DNA of 64,000 bases, taken from NCBI GenBank assembly GCA_018466975.1, contig CM031563.1:1798001-1862000 (forward strand), in the 5' to 3' direction. This document shows, one piece after another, positions 1-11,400 of this stretch (its first letter is position 1; every line of letters starts with the position of its first letter). A program made the translations under genes and the position numbers. Below the pieces are notes generated by a model, which saw nothing but the letters and a program-made list of their open reading frames with translations, did no database searches and was not told the DNA's origin. The stretch comes from Sparassis latifolia (taxonomy: Eukaryota; Basidiomycota; Agaricomycetes; Polyporales; Sparassidaceae).

Positions 1-2222
1 AAACAAGGTATGTGAGGATTGCGACGCCTTCCGTCTCCGAGAACCTGATAATCTTAGCGTCAAAACATGGTATCTGCGTACGTGATTGGAAACTCACCGC
101 CGTCCAAGGCACGACCGCGCGCCGCCGCTGAACGGCATAAATGCGTCGCGCGGCCAGTCACTGAGGAACCGCGCGGGCTTGAAGGTGTGCGGATCCGGCC
201 AGTACCGCGCTGCATGACCAAATCAGCCATGTCAAGTTAGGAACGACTCGAAACTGGATACGCTTACGGTTGTAGTGCAGGCCAGGCGTGTGGATAACGA
301 TGTTCGTGCCCTTCGGGATAGGTACCAACACAGCTTCTCCAGCCGCGTTGCGCGTCAGGAGCGTCGTATCTTCCACGCAGTGCTTTGGGATCGAGCAAAC
401 CTATGCGTAAACTCGGTTAGTCATTCATCGCTGCTGGCCGAAAGGTGAGGACGCACTGGAGGGAACATGCGCAGAGTTTCATGGAAGACGCTGATGAGGT
501 TGTCAAAATGCAGAACCGTAGTCTGAAGTGAGAGCCTTACGCCATGGATTGGGTCAAAAGCCCCATTTCTTCGTACGTCTTCGAAAAGGTGTCAGATAAG
601 CTCGTCATTTCCCAGCTGAGAAAGAAAGACAGTGCACAGGAATTCTGCCGTCAGGGAGGACGCTCTTGATGTGCTGATAGAGAATTTCCTGTTCGTCTTG
701 GTACAGCGCCAACATGATGAACGCGTAGGCGAGTGTATGTGCCGTAGTCTAATGAGACAGAACGATCAGTCGCCGGATCACAACCCATCACATTCAAGCC
801 GCCCCGACCTCGTGTCCTGCAGAAATCCGGACTGGGGTCAGACTTCATCCTAACAATATATCAGCAGTGCAGAAAGGACGGACCAGCAATGAGAAAAATG
901 AAGATATTCCCTTCAGAAACGTCAGTAAACTTCACGCGTATAACCACAATGGAATTACCGATGGTCTCGCTGTCACTCAGCTTGGTCTGTCCATCGAGTT
1001 CATCTTCATTTGCATCAAGCAAGCTGCTGAACAGGTCATACCGCTCCTCCTCCTTCTCTGACGTCTTGCGTGCTCGGATCATCTCTACCATGTATCGCTG
1101 CGCCAGTCAAGCATTGGGTGAAGGGCACATTGGAGGGGAAAAGACGCACCTCAAGCTCGTCATATGCGACACGGAATGTCTTCAACCTAGTCGTGAGGTC
1201 CAGCTTCAGCACAAAATCGGGGACGACGATTTTGAGAAACAGGTCCGTCGACACGGTGTGCAGCGCATCCTTGAAAGTCATGGCATGCCCAGCAGGCACG
1301 ACGACGTCCTCGCTCCACGAGATCCGTCGGCCAAACCCGGCGACACCGATGACGAACAGCGCAATCTGGAGTTACCCGGTCAACATTGTCATTGCCGTGA
1401 GCAGGTAAAGTACGGGGCCAACGTACCGGGACGGTGAGGTCGACAATGTTGTCGATCATGATGTCCTTCTTAGTGCCCCACACGGTGCCACACAGGTCCT
1501 GCACGATACGGATGCTCTCGTCCCAAACGAGCCTATTATTGCGCTGCAACGAAATCGCACGAAATGCTAGGTACAGTCTGCACGGAGCCGCGGGCGCGGG
1601 AGCGAGCTCACCTCCGAAAAAGCAGGGGCGGTGATCTTCCTATGGCGCTTCCACTCGTCGCCTTCGGTGATAACAATGTTGCTTCCGTAGAACGACAGAA
1701 CTTTGTACTGCCACAATGGCTTCGGAAAACGCGCCCGGGAGGCCGTGATTTCCTGAATAGATTTCCAACGATGAGAAAGTAGACCAAGCTTGAGTATGAG
1801 CGCATTACCTTGAGAGCGGGAGCATCTGCAACGAAGTACGTCACTACATTCGGCCAGACGCTGACCTTGAAATGTTGCAACGAAAGGCGCTTGACGTTGT
1901 TCTTCTATCGTCAATCAAAGTGAACTCACAGTTGAAAATATATCCATCCCAGCGTCGGCAAAGTCTTTGTGCTTATACTTCCATGTAGCGAAGTTCCCGA
2001 AAGAGATGAGAGGAATACGGTGCCGCAATAGTTGATTTCCCACTCCAAATAAGACTCGGAATCCACGAAAGTTCCTGTTGAGAAAAATAATGAAGATGAC
2101 CACAAAGTCGAACACACTCGTGTGGCGTACTGGATGGAATTGACCGTCTGCCTGAACTCAATGTACTTCTGGAGAACATACAACCCGACGACGGACAGCA
2201 CTAGGAGAATGACCGTCTGCAT
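1..2222 (-). CDS. Cytochrome P450, 5' part (3' end runs off the window)
   Basis: Haem-thiolate monooxygenase, ER-anchored by an N-terminal hydrophobic helix (MQTVILLVLSVVGLYVL). Fifteen exons can be joined in frame: 2222..2131, 2074..1930, 1865..1809, 1752..1612, 1543..1427, 1365..1150, 1097..959, 910..884, 816..809, 748..638, 578..541, 490..457, 400..268, 209..98, 44..<1, giving 471 codons so far. Seen motifs: WKRHRKITAPAF (helix C), I-helix AGHETTAHTL, K-helix ETLR, PERF-like region ending FKPARFLSDW, haem loop FSGGARSCLG with the Cys ligand. Sixty or so C-terminal residues are missing beyond position 1. No stop or frameshift was met, so it looks intact. A TTTAAAA element about 60 bp before the ATG may be its TATA box. 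Family-level substrate cannot be read from sequence; basidiomycete P450s of this kind often act in xenobiotic or secondary metabolism. Confidence 0.93.
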
Positions 2223-2280
2223 GGCGCTGGCGGGCTACGACTGGGTCGTGGGGAGGAGGAGAGTGACTCTCCGGGTGGGA

Positions 2281-2290
2281 GTTTTAAAGG
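2281..2290 (-). promoter_or_regulatory. Possible TATA element of the P450 gene
   Basis: CCTTTAAAAC on the minus strand, about 60 bp upstream of the P450 start codon at 2222. Position and A/T core suit a fungal TATA box; there is no transcript evidence. Confidence 0.35.
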
Positions 2291-2299
2291 TTGCTGAGA

Positions 2300-2869
2300 A
2301 AGTGCATCTCGCGAATGTGATGCCGGTAACAATACCTTGGGAATTCTGCCAGGTGACGTTAGGAGACTCGGAGATCGGGCACATACCCCACAAACATTGA
2401 TAAGATTAGCACTGCAGTCCGAATAAGGCTTGTACAGTGTTCGTCTTCCTGCTCTACCACCTCGAAAACCGTCTTCGCATTCTAAGAAACTCCTACCGAA
2501 CTGAGCATACAGGGAGGTAGTACATTTCGAGAAGGGCTATGAGGACGCACGTCGTAGCCAACAATGCACTGAAGTATGAAGCACATTTCTACCGAAAATT
2601 ACAAACCATACAACGGGAGATATAAGAAGGCTTCAAAGGAGAGTGTCATGTGCAAGTCAAGAAGTGTGTGTGGTGTTTGCCTGCTATGTAACCTTGTAAA
2701 AGATGTGAACACATGCCAGCACGGGTGCGCACATCAGCTTACCACATCAAAAAGAACTTCTGCTGGAGAAATTGAAAGAAGCCCCGACACCACACATCAC
2801 CCAGCGCCCTACCACTGTAACGGACATTCTGAAGACGAAGAAGATCATGAGTAGCAGACACACACACCC
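2300..2869. other. Intergenic, no gene; 3' flank of secreted-protein copy 1
   Basis: Short open frames here have no family resemblance. The part nearest the next gene (about 2741-2869) resembles the DNA after the stop codon of the paralogue (about 12.9-13.05 kb), including an ATC-cACTAACGG-like block, so the duplication that made the secreted-protein pair included the 3' flank. Confidence 0.5.
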
Positions 2870-3330
2870 TCAACTTTCGAGGCAGAAAGTGCTGAAGTCA
2901 GTGGGCTGACCACCGTATAACAGATTGTAGCGCTTGTTCAAGTGCGCGAGCTGAGGGGATCGGTACAGTCGGAGAGTGCCGCGAAGATGGTGAGATCCAA
3001 GTCCACCATTGGGACTGTAGGGGATGATGGACTCGAAGTTGATGGCTTGGTAGTAGCAGGTGTTGAGATCGAGCCCGCTCAGGGCAATAATATCGCAGGT
3101 GCCCCTGCAGTTCTCTGCGATACAGACGATGATCGCGTCATAGTCGGGGTAGGAGATATTGAGGTTCGGGGCCTTGTTAACTGCGGGCTCGACGGAAAAC
3201 TCGCTGCAGCGCTCTGCGGACGGAGCCGCGTGAACGGTACCATAGGCAAGGGCGGAGACGATGAGAGCGAAGAGAATTACAAGACGATGTCCCAGCTTTT
3301 GTAGACAACTCGAGGAGTGTAGGCTCTCGT
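2870..3330 (-). pseudogene. Small secreted protein, decayed copy (paralogue of 13046..13480)
   Basis: An open frame reads a hydrophobic leader (LVILFALIVSALAYGTVHA), then APNLNISYPDYDAIIV and a C-terminus YNLLYGG...STFCLES that line up with the intact copy (APNADISYPDYDSILF, YNTLYGG...TFYFES). Two defects. First, where the paralogue has its ATG this copy has none: the sequence corresponding to the promoter TATA block (CTACAAAAGCTGG here, CTATAAAAGCTGG there) runs straight into the leader, so about 60 bp with the 5' UTR and start are gone. Second, between about 3010 and 2935 the frame differs: the paralogue's WDLTIFAC is matched by DLDLTIFA only in another frame, and single-base losses on both sides bring the frame back. 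The long upstream ATG at 3421 would give an implausible N-terminus. Function of the family is unknown; it is Cys-containing and secreted. Confidence 0.7.
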
Positions 3331-3424
3331 CTGCCGAGTGCACCGGCGCGAAAAGCAGGAAAAATGTACTCGTGATTCCAGCGTTGCTAGCCCTTAGTTT
3401 CATCTTTGCGCCCAAGGTCACAGG

Positions 3425-5400
3425 TTGGGTCCTAGATGGCCAGTGTACGCAACCAAAGATGCGAGGCGGAGGGACGGCACGAGGGTGAAAATGTTCTCAT
3501 CCGTTTCAACAATATTTTGAGCTGTTCATTCGCCACAGGTGTTGAGGAGCATCCTAACTGCGTCCGCATCCGAGGATGTGCGTATCTGAAAATGTGCATG
3601 CACGCATAGCGAGATAAAAAAGGGTGGGCAAAATCTACTCACTCTACAGGGCTGTGTGTAAGGGCGTTCATAGCTGCCGGCGAAAGTTCTCCACCATCAG
3701 AGCGTCGGCATATGCTCACCGTTGGACCGGCGCGGCAATCATCATCACCAGCGTTAGCAGTATATGACGATGGAAGGGCGCAACCGCTCTCTTGCATTGT
3801 GGAGTGAGTATAGTCTACAGGATTTCGTGAACTTAATCCGAAGAAGAATGGGCTCCGCAAGATTATAATGCAATGTATAGTGCAAAAATGTCGTGAGCCG
3901 TGGTCATTAGCAGGGTCCAAGTGATTCGCACAGCAGCAATCACTACTTAAATTTAGGCCTGCAATCTCCAGATCGACCCCAACAGGGGCGCTGCATCGTC
4001 TTTCATTAGAAACTTTGAATCATGCACAAGGTTAGCAGAAACGTCTTAGCAGTGGATGGCGGTCACTCACGATTGCGATGAATGGGTGCGCGGTCACGAT
4101 CAGTGTGTATGAGTATTGTGCAGTTGGGCCTCAGACGGCCAGCGTGTCCTAGAGGCCCGGCCGGAAATATATCAGCTGTTCAACAATCCGGGTTTTAAAG
4201 AACCATGAGCAAAATGGTAGGGGTTGCTGGTGTTTCGCGGCGCTTGCGGGTTTCCGTAACAGAATAATCCAATGAGCCCTGTGCAAAGCTCCCATGACCG
4301 ACATGCCGTCCAAGGCGGTGCGCATGTAGAGAAAGATTCACTGTAGGAGGGTCGGCTGCCAGTGTAGAGGCTATGGGCATACCATGGAACGATCAGCTCC
4401 CGCTGAATGATAGATTAGTGCCACATGAGCGTCAAGTAATGCTTCATGTCGATTCGCCTTGGTGGTATCTCGACCAACGACAGCTGCAGGCTACTGCATT
4501 CTGCGATATGCTTATATACTAGCATAGCATAAGCTTAAGAAAGACGCACAAGAGCGACAAGACGGGCTCGCTATGGATTGAGTCACGGTGAGAGGACGGT
4601 CGATTGTTCGGATTCGATTGGCGCCTACCTCACGTAACGATGAGAGATTTACTCGGGATCTCCTCCCGCCGTCGCGCCTCCCGGGGTCGGGGCGGAGCTA
4701 GGCACGTGCTGCCCGGACGCCCAAGCAATAATAATTTCTTATACCTGCCCCGTATCCCGATGTCCACATGTAACTGTCACGGTGGGTATACCCCTTCTAG
4801 TTCGGCCTGGTTCTTCGGTGGCAGATTCTGAGACACCCGTATTCTGCGACTCTTTCGTTATTGGTATCTTTTTCGTTGCCCATCTGGTTTTTCCGAGCCC
4901 ATGCGCTTGCAGAATACATCCGCGTCTGACACTCTCGTCTGCAAAGACAAAGTTTACTTGTGGTCCGACCAATGGGGGTTCTGGCAGTTAAAAACCGGTG
5001 AGAGATGTCCTTCAATGTCGTCGGCTTACCTCTCTAGGTTCCCCATCTCCAAGTATGTCATCTCATGGGCTCTTTCCACCCATCTTCTCCGAAAGTCCGA
5101 CGCGTAGTAATGTACACGATCCTTACGGCCAGCTGCCCTGGCTGCGTTGCATTCGACTGACCAGGAATGTGGTTCTCCAGTATTGTGGATCGGCGTTGGA
5201 GGCATGGTATTGGTAGGTTGCTCTCTGTTTCTGTCCTATCATTGCTGATGAATTTGCTGAAGGCCGGTGCAAGAGAATGGCGAACGCGTTTCTCCGGATG
5301 AGCTTGTGACTCACCGCCTGACACATCAATTCTTGGGTCCTGGCTGTCTCTGCTCGAGCAGATGGCGGGAGCCTGACGCATTCACAGAGGCCAGCATATT
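3425..5400. other. Gene-poor stretch
   Basis: No coding region I can support. The only structure seen is one arm of a 30-bp inverted repeat at 4596-4625. Some splice-like sites near 5290-5400 could belong to unrecovered first exons of the gene that follows. Confidence 0.5.
4596..4625 (+). repeat. 30-bp inverted repeat, left arm
   Basis: ACGGTCGATTGTTCGGATTC continues to GGCGCC; the reverse complement occurs at 12451-12480 with 29 of 30 bases equal. The arms lie 7.8 kb apart and face inward, enclosing the transposase-like gene. The motif itself holds a short direct repeat (CGATTG twice). Similarity fades within some 25 bp on the inner side. Confidence 0.7.
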
Positions 5401-5410
5401 CTGCGTGGTT

Positions 5411-6293
5411 TCCGGAAGGCTTGCGGGGCTTTGGGTGGCTGCTTGTGCGACTGGCGAGTGCAAGTACTTCGGTGAGTTTCCGCGAACATCCTCATGCTGT
5501 TGTAACCATTGACACACTTTCAGTTATTCTCGAGTACTTCTACATCAAGGCTGGTCTACCTGTGCGCCGCTACCCTCTGCGAGGTATGTTTCGATGATTT
5601 CTATATGCCCCTTGCTCATGGCCAATCCTTAGCAGCACAGAATCCTGCTCCTGCCCCTATAGTCCACCACGGAGGAGACATAGCGCCTGTGCCCCAGCGC
5701 ACTCCTGCCCAACGTCTTAGAGCGGCAACCCGCTCCATACGTGGTGAGTCAGCTGCAGCGATTATTCAGGCAATACTGATTTTTTCCGCTGAAGGTACTC
5801 AGCGTACACCATCTTCCAGTAGCCTTTCCACCACCGCCAGTTCATCCCCGGTGAACCTCGCCGAGAGGCATGAAAATTTCCGCATGCATGCGGCTCCCAT
5901 TCCACCGTTGCTACCTACTGCTAGACCAACCACAACTGAATCTGTGCAGCAAGGTGAGGCAAGCTCATCTGCCTTGGTGCGACGCCCTCGTAAGACAACT
6001 TCTCTACTTTTTATTGTACTTTCAGCTAAGGATGAAGCATTCCAGGCAATGAAGATCCCTTTATGGTCTCTACTGCACCTCTTGTTTTGGCTCGCCGTCG
6101 CCATGCCGGGCTCCCTTCCCCCTTTGCACTCCTTCTGCGGCTGGATGACCTGGTGAACCCTGGTTTAACGAGAGCCCAGTTCCGCTCTCTCTTCACTCGC
6201 TGTCAGTGTGGTCTGATTATGACTCATGTTGCATATGACCGCCACCAGTGTAGTTACAAGGGCGTGGTTATTGACCTGACCTTGGAGGATTGA
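5411..6293 (+). CDS. Unrecognised basidiomycete-type protein, 5' end not resolved
   Basis: Frames can be joined through short introns: ..GLWVAACATGECKYF | intron from 5471 | VILEYFYIKAGLPVRRYPLR | intron | AAQNPAPAPIVHHGGDIAPV.. | intron | GTQRTPSSSSLS.. | intron ending CCAG near 6029 | NEDPFMVSTAPLVLARRRH.., then LDDLVNPGLTRAQFRSLF, TRCQCGLIMTHVAYDRHQC and stop at 6291-6293. The C-terminal Cys/His spacing (CxC...HxxxxxHxC-like) could bind a metal, but I do not recognise a named domain. The middle is Pro/Ser/Thr-rich and probably disordered. Phase agreement at four junctions is the main support; no start codon could be chosen. It might be a short species-restricted protein or part of a repeat family. 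Confidence 0.45.
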
Positions 6294-7335
6294 ATAATTG
6301 GCTACTGTCGAGAATGCCATTCCTTTAGTATTCCATCTAATTACTGATGTTCTTCTATTCTCTATGATATATGCTTAGACCCTAGTAATATATGACCCCT
6401 TCTCATCCCTACTGAGCGACAATGCCGGAAAATATATACCTCGGAGATTAGCGCTGGTTTTCTAGCAGACATTTCCGAAGTTGGCTGCCTAAGACACACT
6501 TTCATGAAACACGAAGCATTAATTGCTAAGGTAAGAGGACATCTATGTAGGTATCTCTGCATGTCTTAGTTTGCTGTGGCCAAGGTTTGAACGACTCTGG
6601 TGAGTGCATCGTGTGCAACGACAGCTCAACGTCGATACCGCGCACTGGCGCTGGTCAGGCAATCTTCACGCGGCCGCGTTGGCCCATCCAGCTCAAGGCG
6701 CGTCTTCAAGTCAGTTGGAGTTTGCGTTGTCTTAGCCTTTTTCTTCCTTTTGCGCGGTTGGGGTGGGCCGATAGATGGCTCCGTGTGCACAGTGAGTTCA
6801 TACTTTCTTTGTACCACACCTTCTGTGGCTGGGGTCGAAGGAGACCTATATCCCCCAGCCTGTAGACTTCACTCTTTCGCGCCTTGCTATGGCTTCTGAT
6901 GTGTTTGCTTTGGGTTCGGGGAGAGTCTTCTCTGCTAAGCCTTACTGCAATATTTTCTTGAAGTGTTCTTGCACCCTACCTCACTCGACTGGACTCCAGA
7001 CAGGCTGGCTGTCGCCAAACGACCTTGCCTTTTGTTACCCAATGTACTTGACCAAGTCCTACTCTACTATCCCCTTGATCCTCAATTCCCCCGGCATGCA
7101 TGTATTTCCAAATGCATGCGCGAAGGGTAGATCCATACTCAAGACCGGAAGGGCTCGCGCTTTGCAGCTGGCGCGTAGGTCTATCATCCGGGCAGCAGGC
7201 ATGAAGTAGTTGTGAGTTTACTTTCCTTGGTGTGCTGTGCTGTGCTGTTGGAGACCCTTACGAAGGGTCAAGCCTGGCACTATGGAGAGTCGAAAACACC
7301 GCAGCAAGCGGCATGTACATCAGACATTCTGCTGA
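6294..7335. other. No supported gene
   Basis: Contains an isolated 106-codon open frame (6889-7209, plus) with no recognisable motif, no leader and no homologous neighbour in the window. Nothing else seen. Confidence 0.45.
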
Positions 7336-8278
7336 TTTATTGGAGCGGGCGCGGGCGGGTCTTCGGCGGCGTTTTGGATTGCAAAGGCCCGCCAGCGGTT
7401 CGGGCTGGACGTCGATGTGGACGTGTACGAGCGGAACGGGTATATCGGCGGACGTGCGTAATATCCTCCGGACCATGGGATATATGCGATGCAGTGGCTG
7501 ATGGGTGCGCGCGCAGGGAGCACGGCACGGTGGTGCACCCGTACGGGAACGCAGCGTACGAGCCGGTGGTGCTCGGCACGTCCATCTTCGTGGGTGCGAA
7601 CAAGATCCTCCGGCGGGCGACGGACGAGTTCGGGCTCGAGCACATCAACTTTGGTGACGACGGCGGGGTAATGGGTATCTGAGACGGCGGGGAGTTCGTC
7701 GTCGAGGTGCGTTGGCGCTTCCCCTTCAATGCTTGTTCGCAGAGTTCTCTCAACGCTGCCCTCTAGAACGGCGGAGGATTCTTCGGCGCGGCTCTCTGGC
7801 GGTATGGCTACCATGCACCGTGGAAAATGCAAGCTCTGTGTGTAGCTTTTTCGTTTGTGTTGGCCCTAAGCTGAATTGGTGTGCAGCGTCCAATCGATGA
7901 TGTCGGACATCCTCACGCTGTATGCACCAGGCACGCCGGGCTTCCCCAACATGACCTCGCTCGCAGACACACTCGGATGGGCGGGCGTCATCGCGCAGAT
8001 GATGACGGAGTACTTTGACCTGCAGGGCGTGGACCGCAGGTGGACGCGGGGGGTGATCGACGCCGTCACGCGCATCAACTACGGGCAGGTGTGCACATCG
8101 CCGTTCCGCTTCACACACACACTCTCTCTCTGTGCCCTCGCTGATCGTGACGTAGAACGCACACAGGATCCACGCGCTGGAGGGCATGGCGTCCCTCGCG
8201 GTGACGGGGGCGACAAGTGTCAAGGGCGGGAACTTCCAGCTCTTCAAGCAGTTCCTCGATCCAAACCGAGCACACTAA
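7336..8278 (+). pseudogene. Prenylcysteine lyase/oxidase (FAD-dependent), truncated pseudogene
   Basis: The family oxidatively releases free cysteine and an aldehyde from prenylcysteine after turnover of prenylated proteins. Recognisable in order: FAD-binding loop GAGAGGSSAAFW, then DVDVYERNGYIGGR, VVHPYGNAAYEPVVLG, SIFVGANKILRRATDEFGLE, GGFFGAALWRYGYHAPW, then after an intron SDILTLYAPGTPGFPN, and NYGQ | NAHRIHALEGM, ATSVKGGNFQLFKQFL. Lesions: a TGA where the family has Trp in GIWDG (7680-7682); a TAG in NAAL*NGG (7764-7766); an apparent 5-bp tandem duplication (GCACG) near 7518 that shifts frame; an in-frame TGA just before the FAD loop; and a stop straight after QFLDPNRAH, so roughly the C-terminal half is absent. 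Dead relic; the functional gene must be elsewhere. Confidence 0.85.
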
Positions 8279-8455
8279 TGCTCCCACACTACCATCGCCT
8301 CCGAGTTAAATACTTGGCCTGATGGGTGGCATGGGTAGGTAGTTCGTCTCTGTAGGAGGTTTACAATCCCGCTCTCCGAGTGATGTCCTATGCCCTATGC
8401 CATCCATTTGTACAATACAACCACTCTTCTGGCAAAGAAACAGCTGCCTACTGCC

Positions 8456-11400
8456 TCAATAACCATTGTAGCTACTCTGAGATGATGGTAGAAGTAGGTT
8501 TACCTGACCAGATCCACTCCCAACTAGCTCTGCAACATTGTCTACAGCATGAGTGTGAGCATATTCCACAGAAACCACAGCATGCAGAGCATCAGCATTG
8601 CCACAGGATGAGTGGAAGTGCGAGGACCCGGCATCAGTCCCAAGTCGCCGTCGTGCACTGTTAAGCGCTCTCGTCCGCTTGACAAGTGCTTGGTTTGCAC
8701 TGATGATCCTCTTGTCTTGTACAAGATGTGCCTTGTGACGTGCAGCCTCTAGTAGATGGTAGTATCTAACATGTATCATCCAGGTTAACGGAGAAATTAT
8801 CGACAAGGCTCACGCTGCGATTTCAGGGACTTCAGTGCCTTGTTGGTGCGACCTTTAAGTTTGAATGATACTGGTACACCAGCGTCTTCAAATGCCTATC
8901 AATTTGCCCTTAATATGATCATCATACATGGGAGACGTTCATCAAGGCGCACCTCCACTGATTTGAGCTTCAACATATCCAGATGGCGGCCTCGAAGCAC
9001 GCCGCCCACCGCACTACATGCCACTCCTTCACAGTTTGCATCTGCATGCTGACTCTCAATCAGATTGCTATGATGGTCACCAGCCTGCCAGATCTCAAGA
9101 GGAATGGAACTTTTTGACCAGCACATTGCTTCGAATGCGAACTTGCTGTTGAGCTTGTCTCGCACCCAATCTGATCCCATCAGCACAGCCATCCAAAATC
9201 AGCCCAAGGTAAGATGTTAAGTATGAACTGACTTTTTGCTGCTTTGCCTCCCCGCACTTGAATCGCATCCAGTGTTCCATCCCAATCCTCATGCTCCAAG
9301 CAAACCAGACCCCGCATCATCACCTTCACGTCATCAGGCACAGCGCAGGACTTGACGTTGCGATAGATATGGACTGTGCATAGGCGAAGAATGCGGTGGA
9401 GGTGCTCATACTCCGTAAGATCTGCGAGTAGTCTGTATGGCTGGTGAAGGTCATACTGGCCAGGCATTTCCTGAGCAAGATGCTTGAGGTACATGCCAAG
9501 CCCTAGTTTGAGATTAACAGACAGAATGAACCAAACCAGTTGATAGTAAACATACCCTTCGCCTGGCCGAGATGTTGGTCAGTCGTGATTTGCAGGATCC
9601 CAGTGTAGTCTTCGAGTGACCGTGCATGGAGATGTCGCCATCTGAGAGGACACCCTGTGTCTTGATGCACCAGTTCGTCAATCTTATGAAAGATGAATTG
9701 ATGTGCTGCTGCTGTCTCGCGAGTGATCAAAATGCGACAGTAGACAAGTGCTATACCGTGAGTTGTGTCAAGAGATGTCAAAATATATAAGAAGGCCCGG
9801 TCGAGCTGACCTATCTTGTTTTGATCATCCCAACCACCCAGTTCGAACTCTTTGAAGCCTACTACACGTTTGAAAGCAATGTCACACTGCAAGTATGGTG
9901 CATGCGACAACCGCCGACTCTGCTCCTTCGTCATGCAAATAATAATGCGGAGCTTATCTTCTGGGGAGTCACAATCATCACCATCCTGGAGTGTACCCAG
10001 GTCTGCCGCCAAGACTTCCGCCATAAACCTGATGTAGACATCTTCGGCAGAACATAACACATCTTCCTTCTCCTTCAACTGTCTCAGGCCTATGGAAGCA
10101 TGGTTAAAAATGCTTTGGAATGTCTCTCAATGGCAGGAACCACTTGCCGTCCCAACCAGTACCCTCCGGAAAGTGATTCTCCTTCGCCTGTCGGATGTAA
10201 GACCGCAAGTGCTCACGGTTTGCGAGAGAGGTGTGCAGATCGCTCAGTGTTGGATACCGAATGTCCGGAACCAACTCGTGAAGCCGGACTTGAATGACGG
10301 GATGGCAGAGAAGGCGTCGTGGGGTCATGTCGGGTAAGTCCTGTCCTACAGCTTCGAGCAAACAGAAAATTTCCTCCCGAATATGTCCAGGGGTCTTCGT
10401 TGGTAGCGGGATTGGGTGCGAGTGTTCACCATGACATACGACAAGGAAAAAAGGGCATGCAGTACGAAACTCGGGCCAGGGCTCAAAGATTTGGAATTTG
10501 CTGCGACAGTGCAGGTGTTGCATCTCTTGTGGTATAAGTTGGCCATTATCGTCGCGATGTTCATGTGCTGAAGTGCGTATAATTCAGTTTCATACCCAGG
10601 CAGTTGCAAAGGTGATTGCTTATGACAATGAACACGATTTGATGTGAAGTTGATGACAGTGTTGCATACCACCAGAGGACCATATCCTTCTTCTTCGGCA
10701 AGCTGTTCAATATGCTGAATGGTCTCCACATCGTTGTTGAGCGCAGCTTCAAGATATTCAAGATCGTACGAGCCATCCCGGATACTGTAGTCAAGCAGGT
10801 GTGTACGATTTTCACGACCGTAGTGTTCACATCTGATGCATGCAGTGGGTTTTAGGTCAATCACATTTTCAGAATAAGACTAGCTTCGTGCGCACTGTAT
10901 ATACGGTTCGCCATCATAATCAAACATGTATAATAGCTGCCCTTCGCAATGAAACTCTCTGGGCTGATACCCTCGACGGGCTTTGTGCTGTGCTGCTCAA
11001 AGTTCCTGATGGTCCATCCAGTCTTCCTCTGTCCCTGCGACATAAGTTCCCTCAACATCTACAATGGCACCACATCCATGCTTCCGATAGGCAGCAATCC
11101 GACCAAGCATCTTCTCAAAAATCACTCGCGCAGGAGTTGCAGATTCCTCACGCTCGCTGCGGTTCTGGCGAAGGCAATTCTTTAAATCATCCCGGGTAAC
11201 ATGAGTGTGCGAAGATTCCAGAAGTGCTGGGTCTGCTTGCGGGCAGACTTTGCAGCCTTGACCTTTGCAGAATAAATACATAAGATATGACTAATAGAGA
11301 AGGTCCAGCTTACATGTTGAATGTAGTTCACGACACGGCACTATTGTACCGTCGCCATCACATAGAACTTCACAATAAACAGCCTCTCCCTTCTTTGAAC

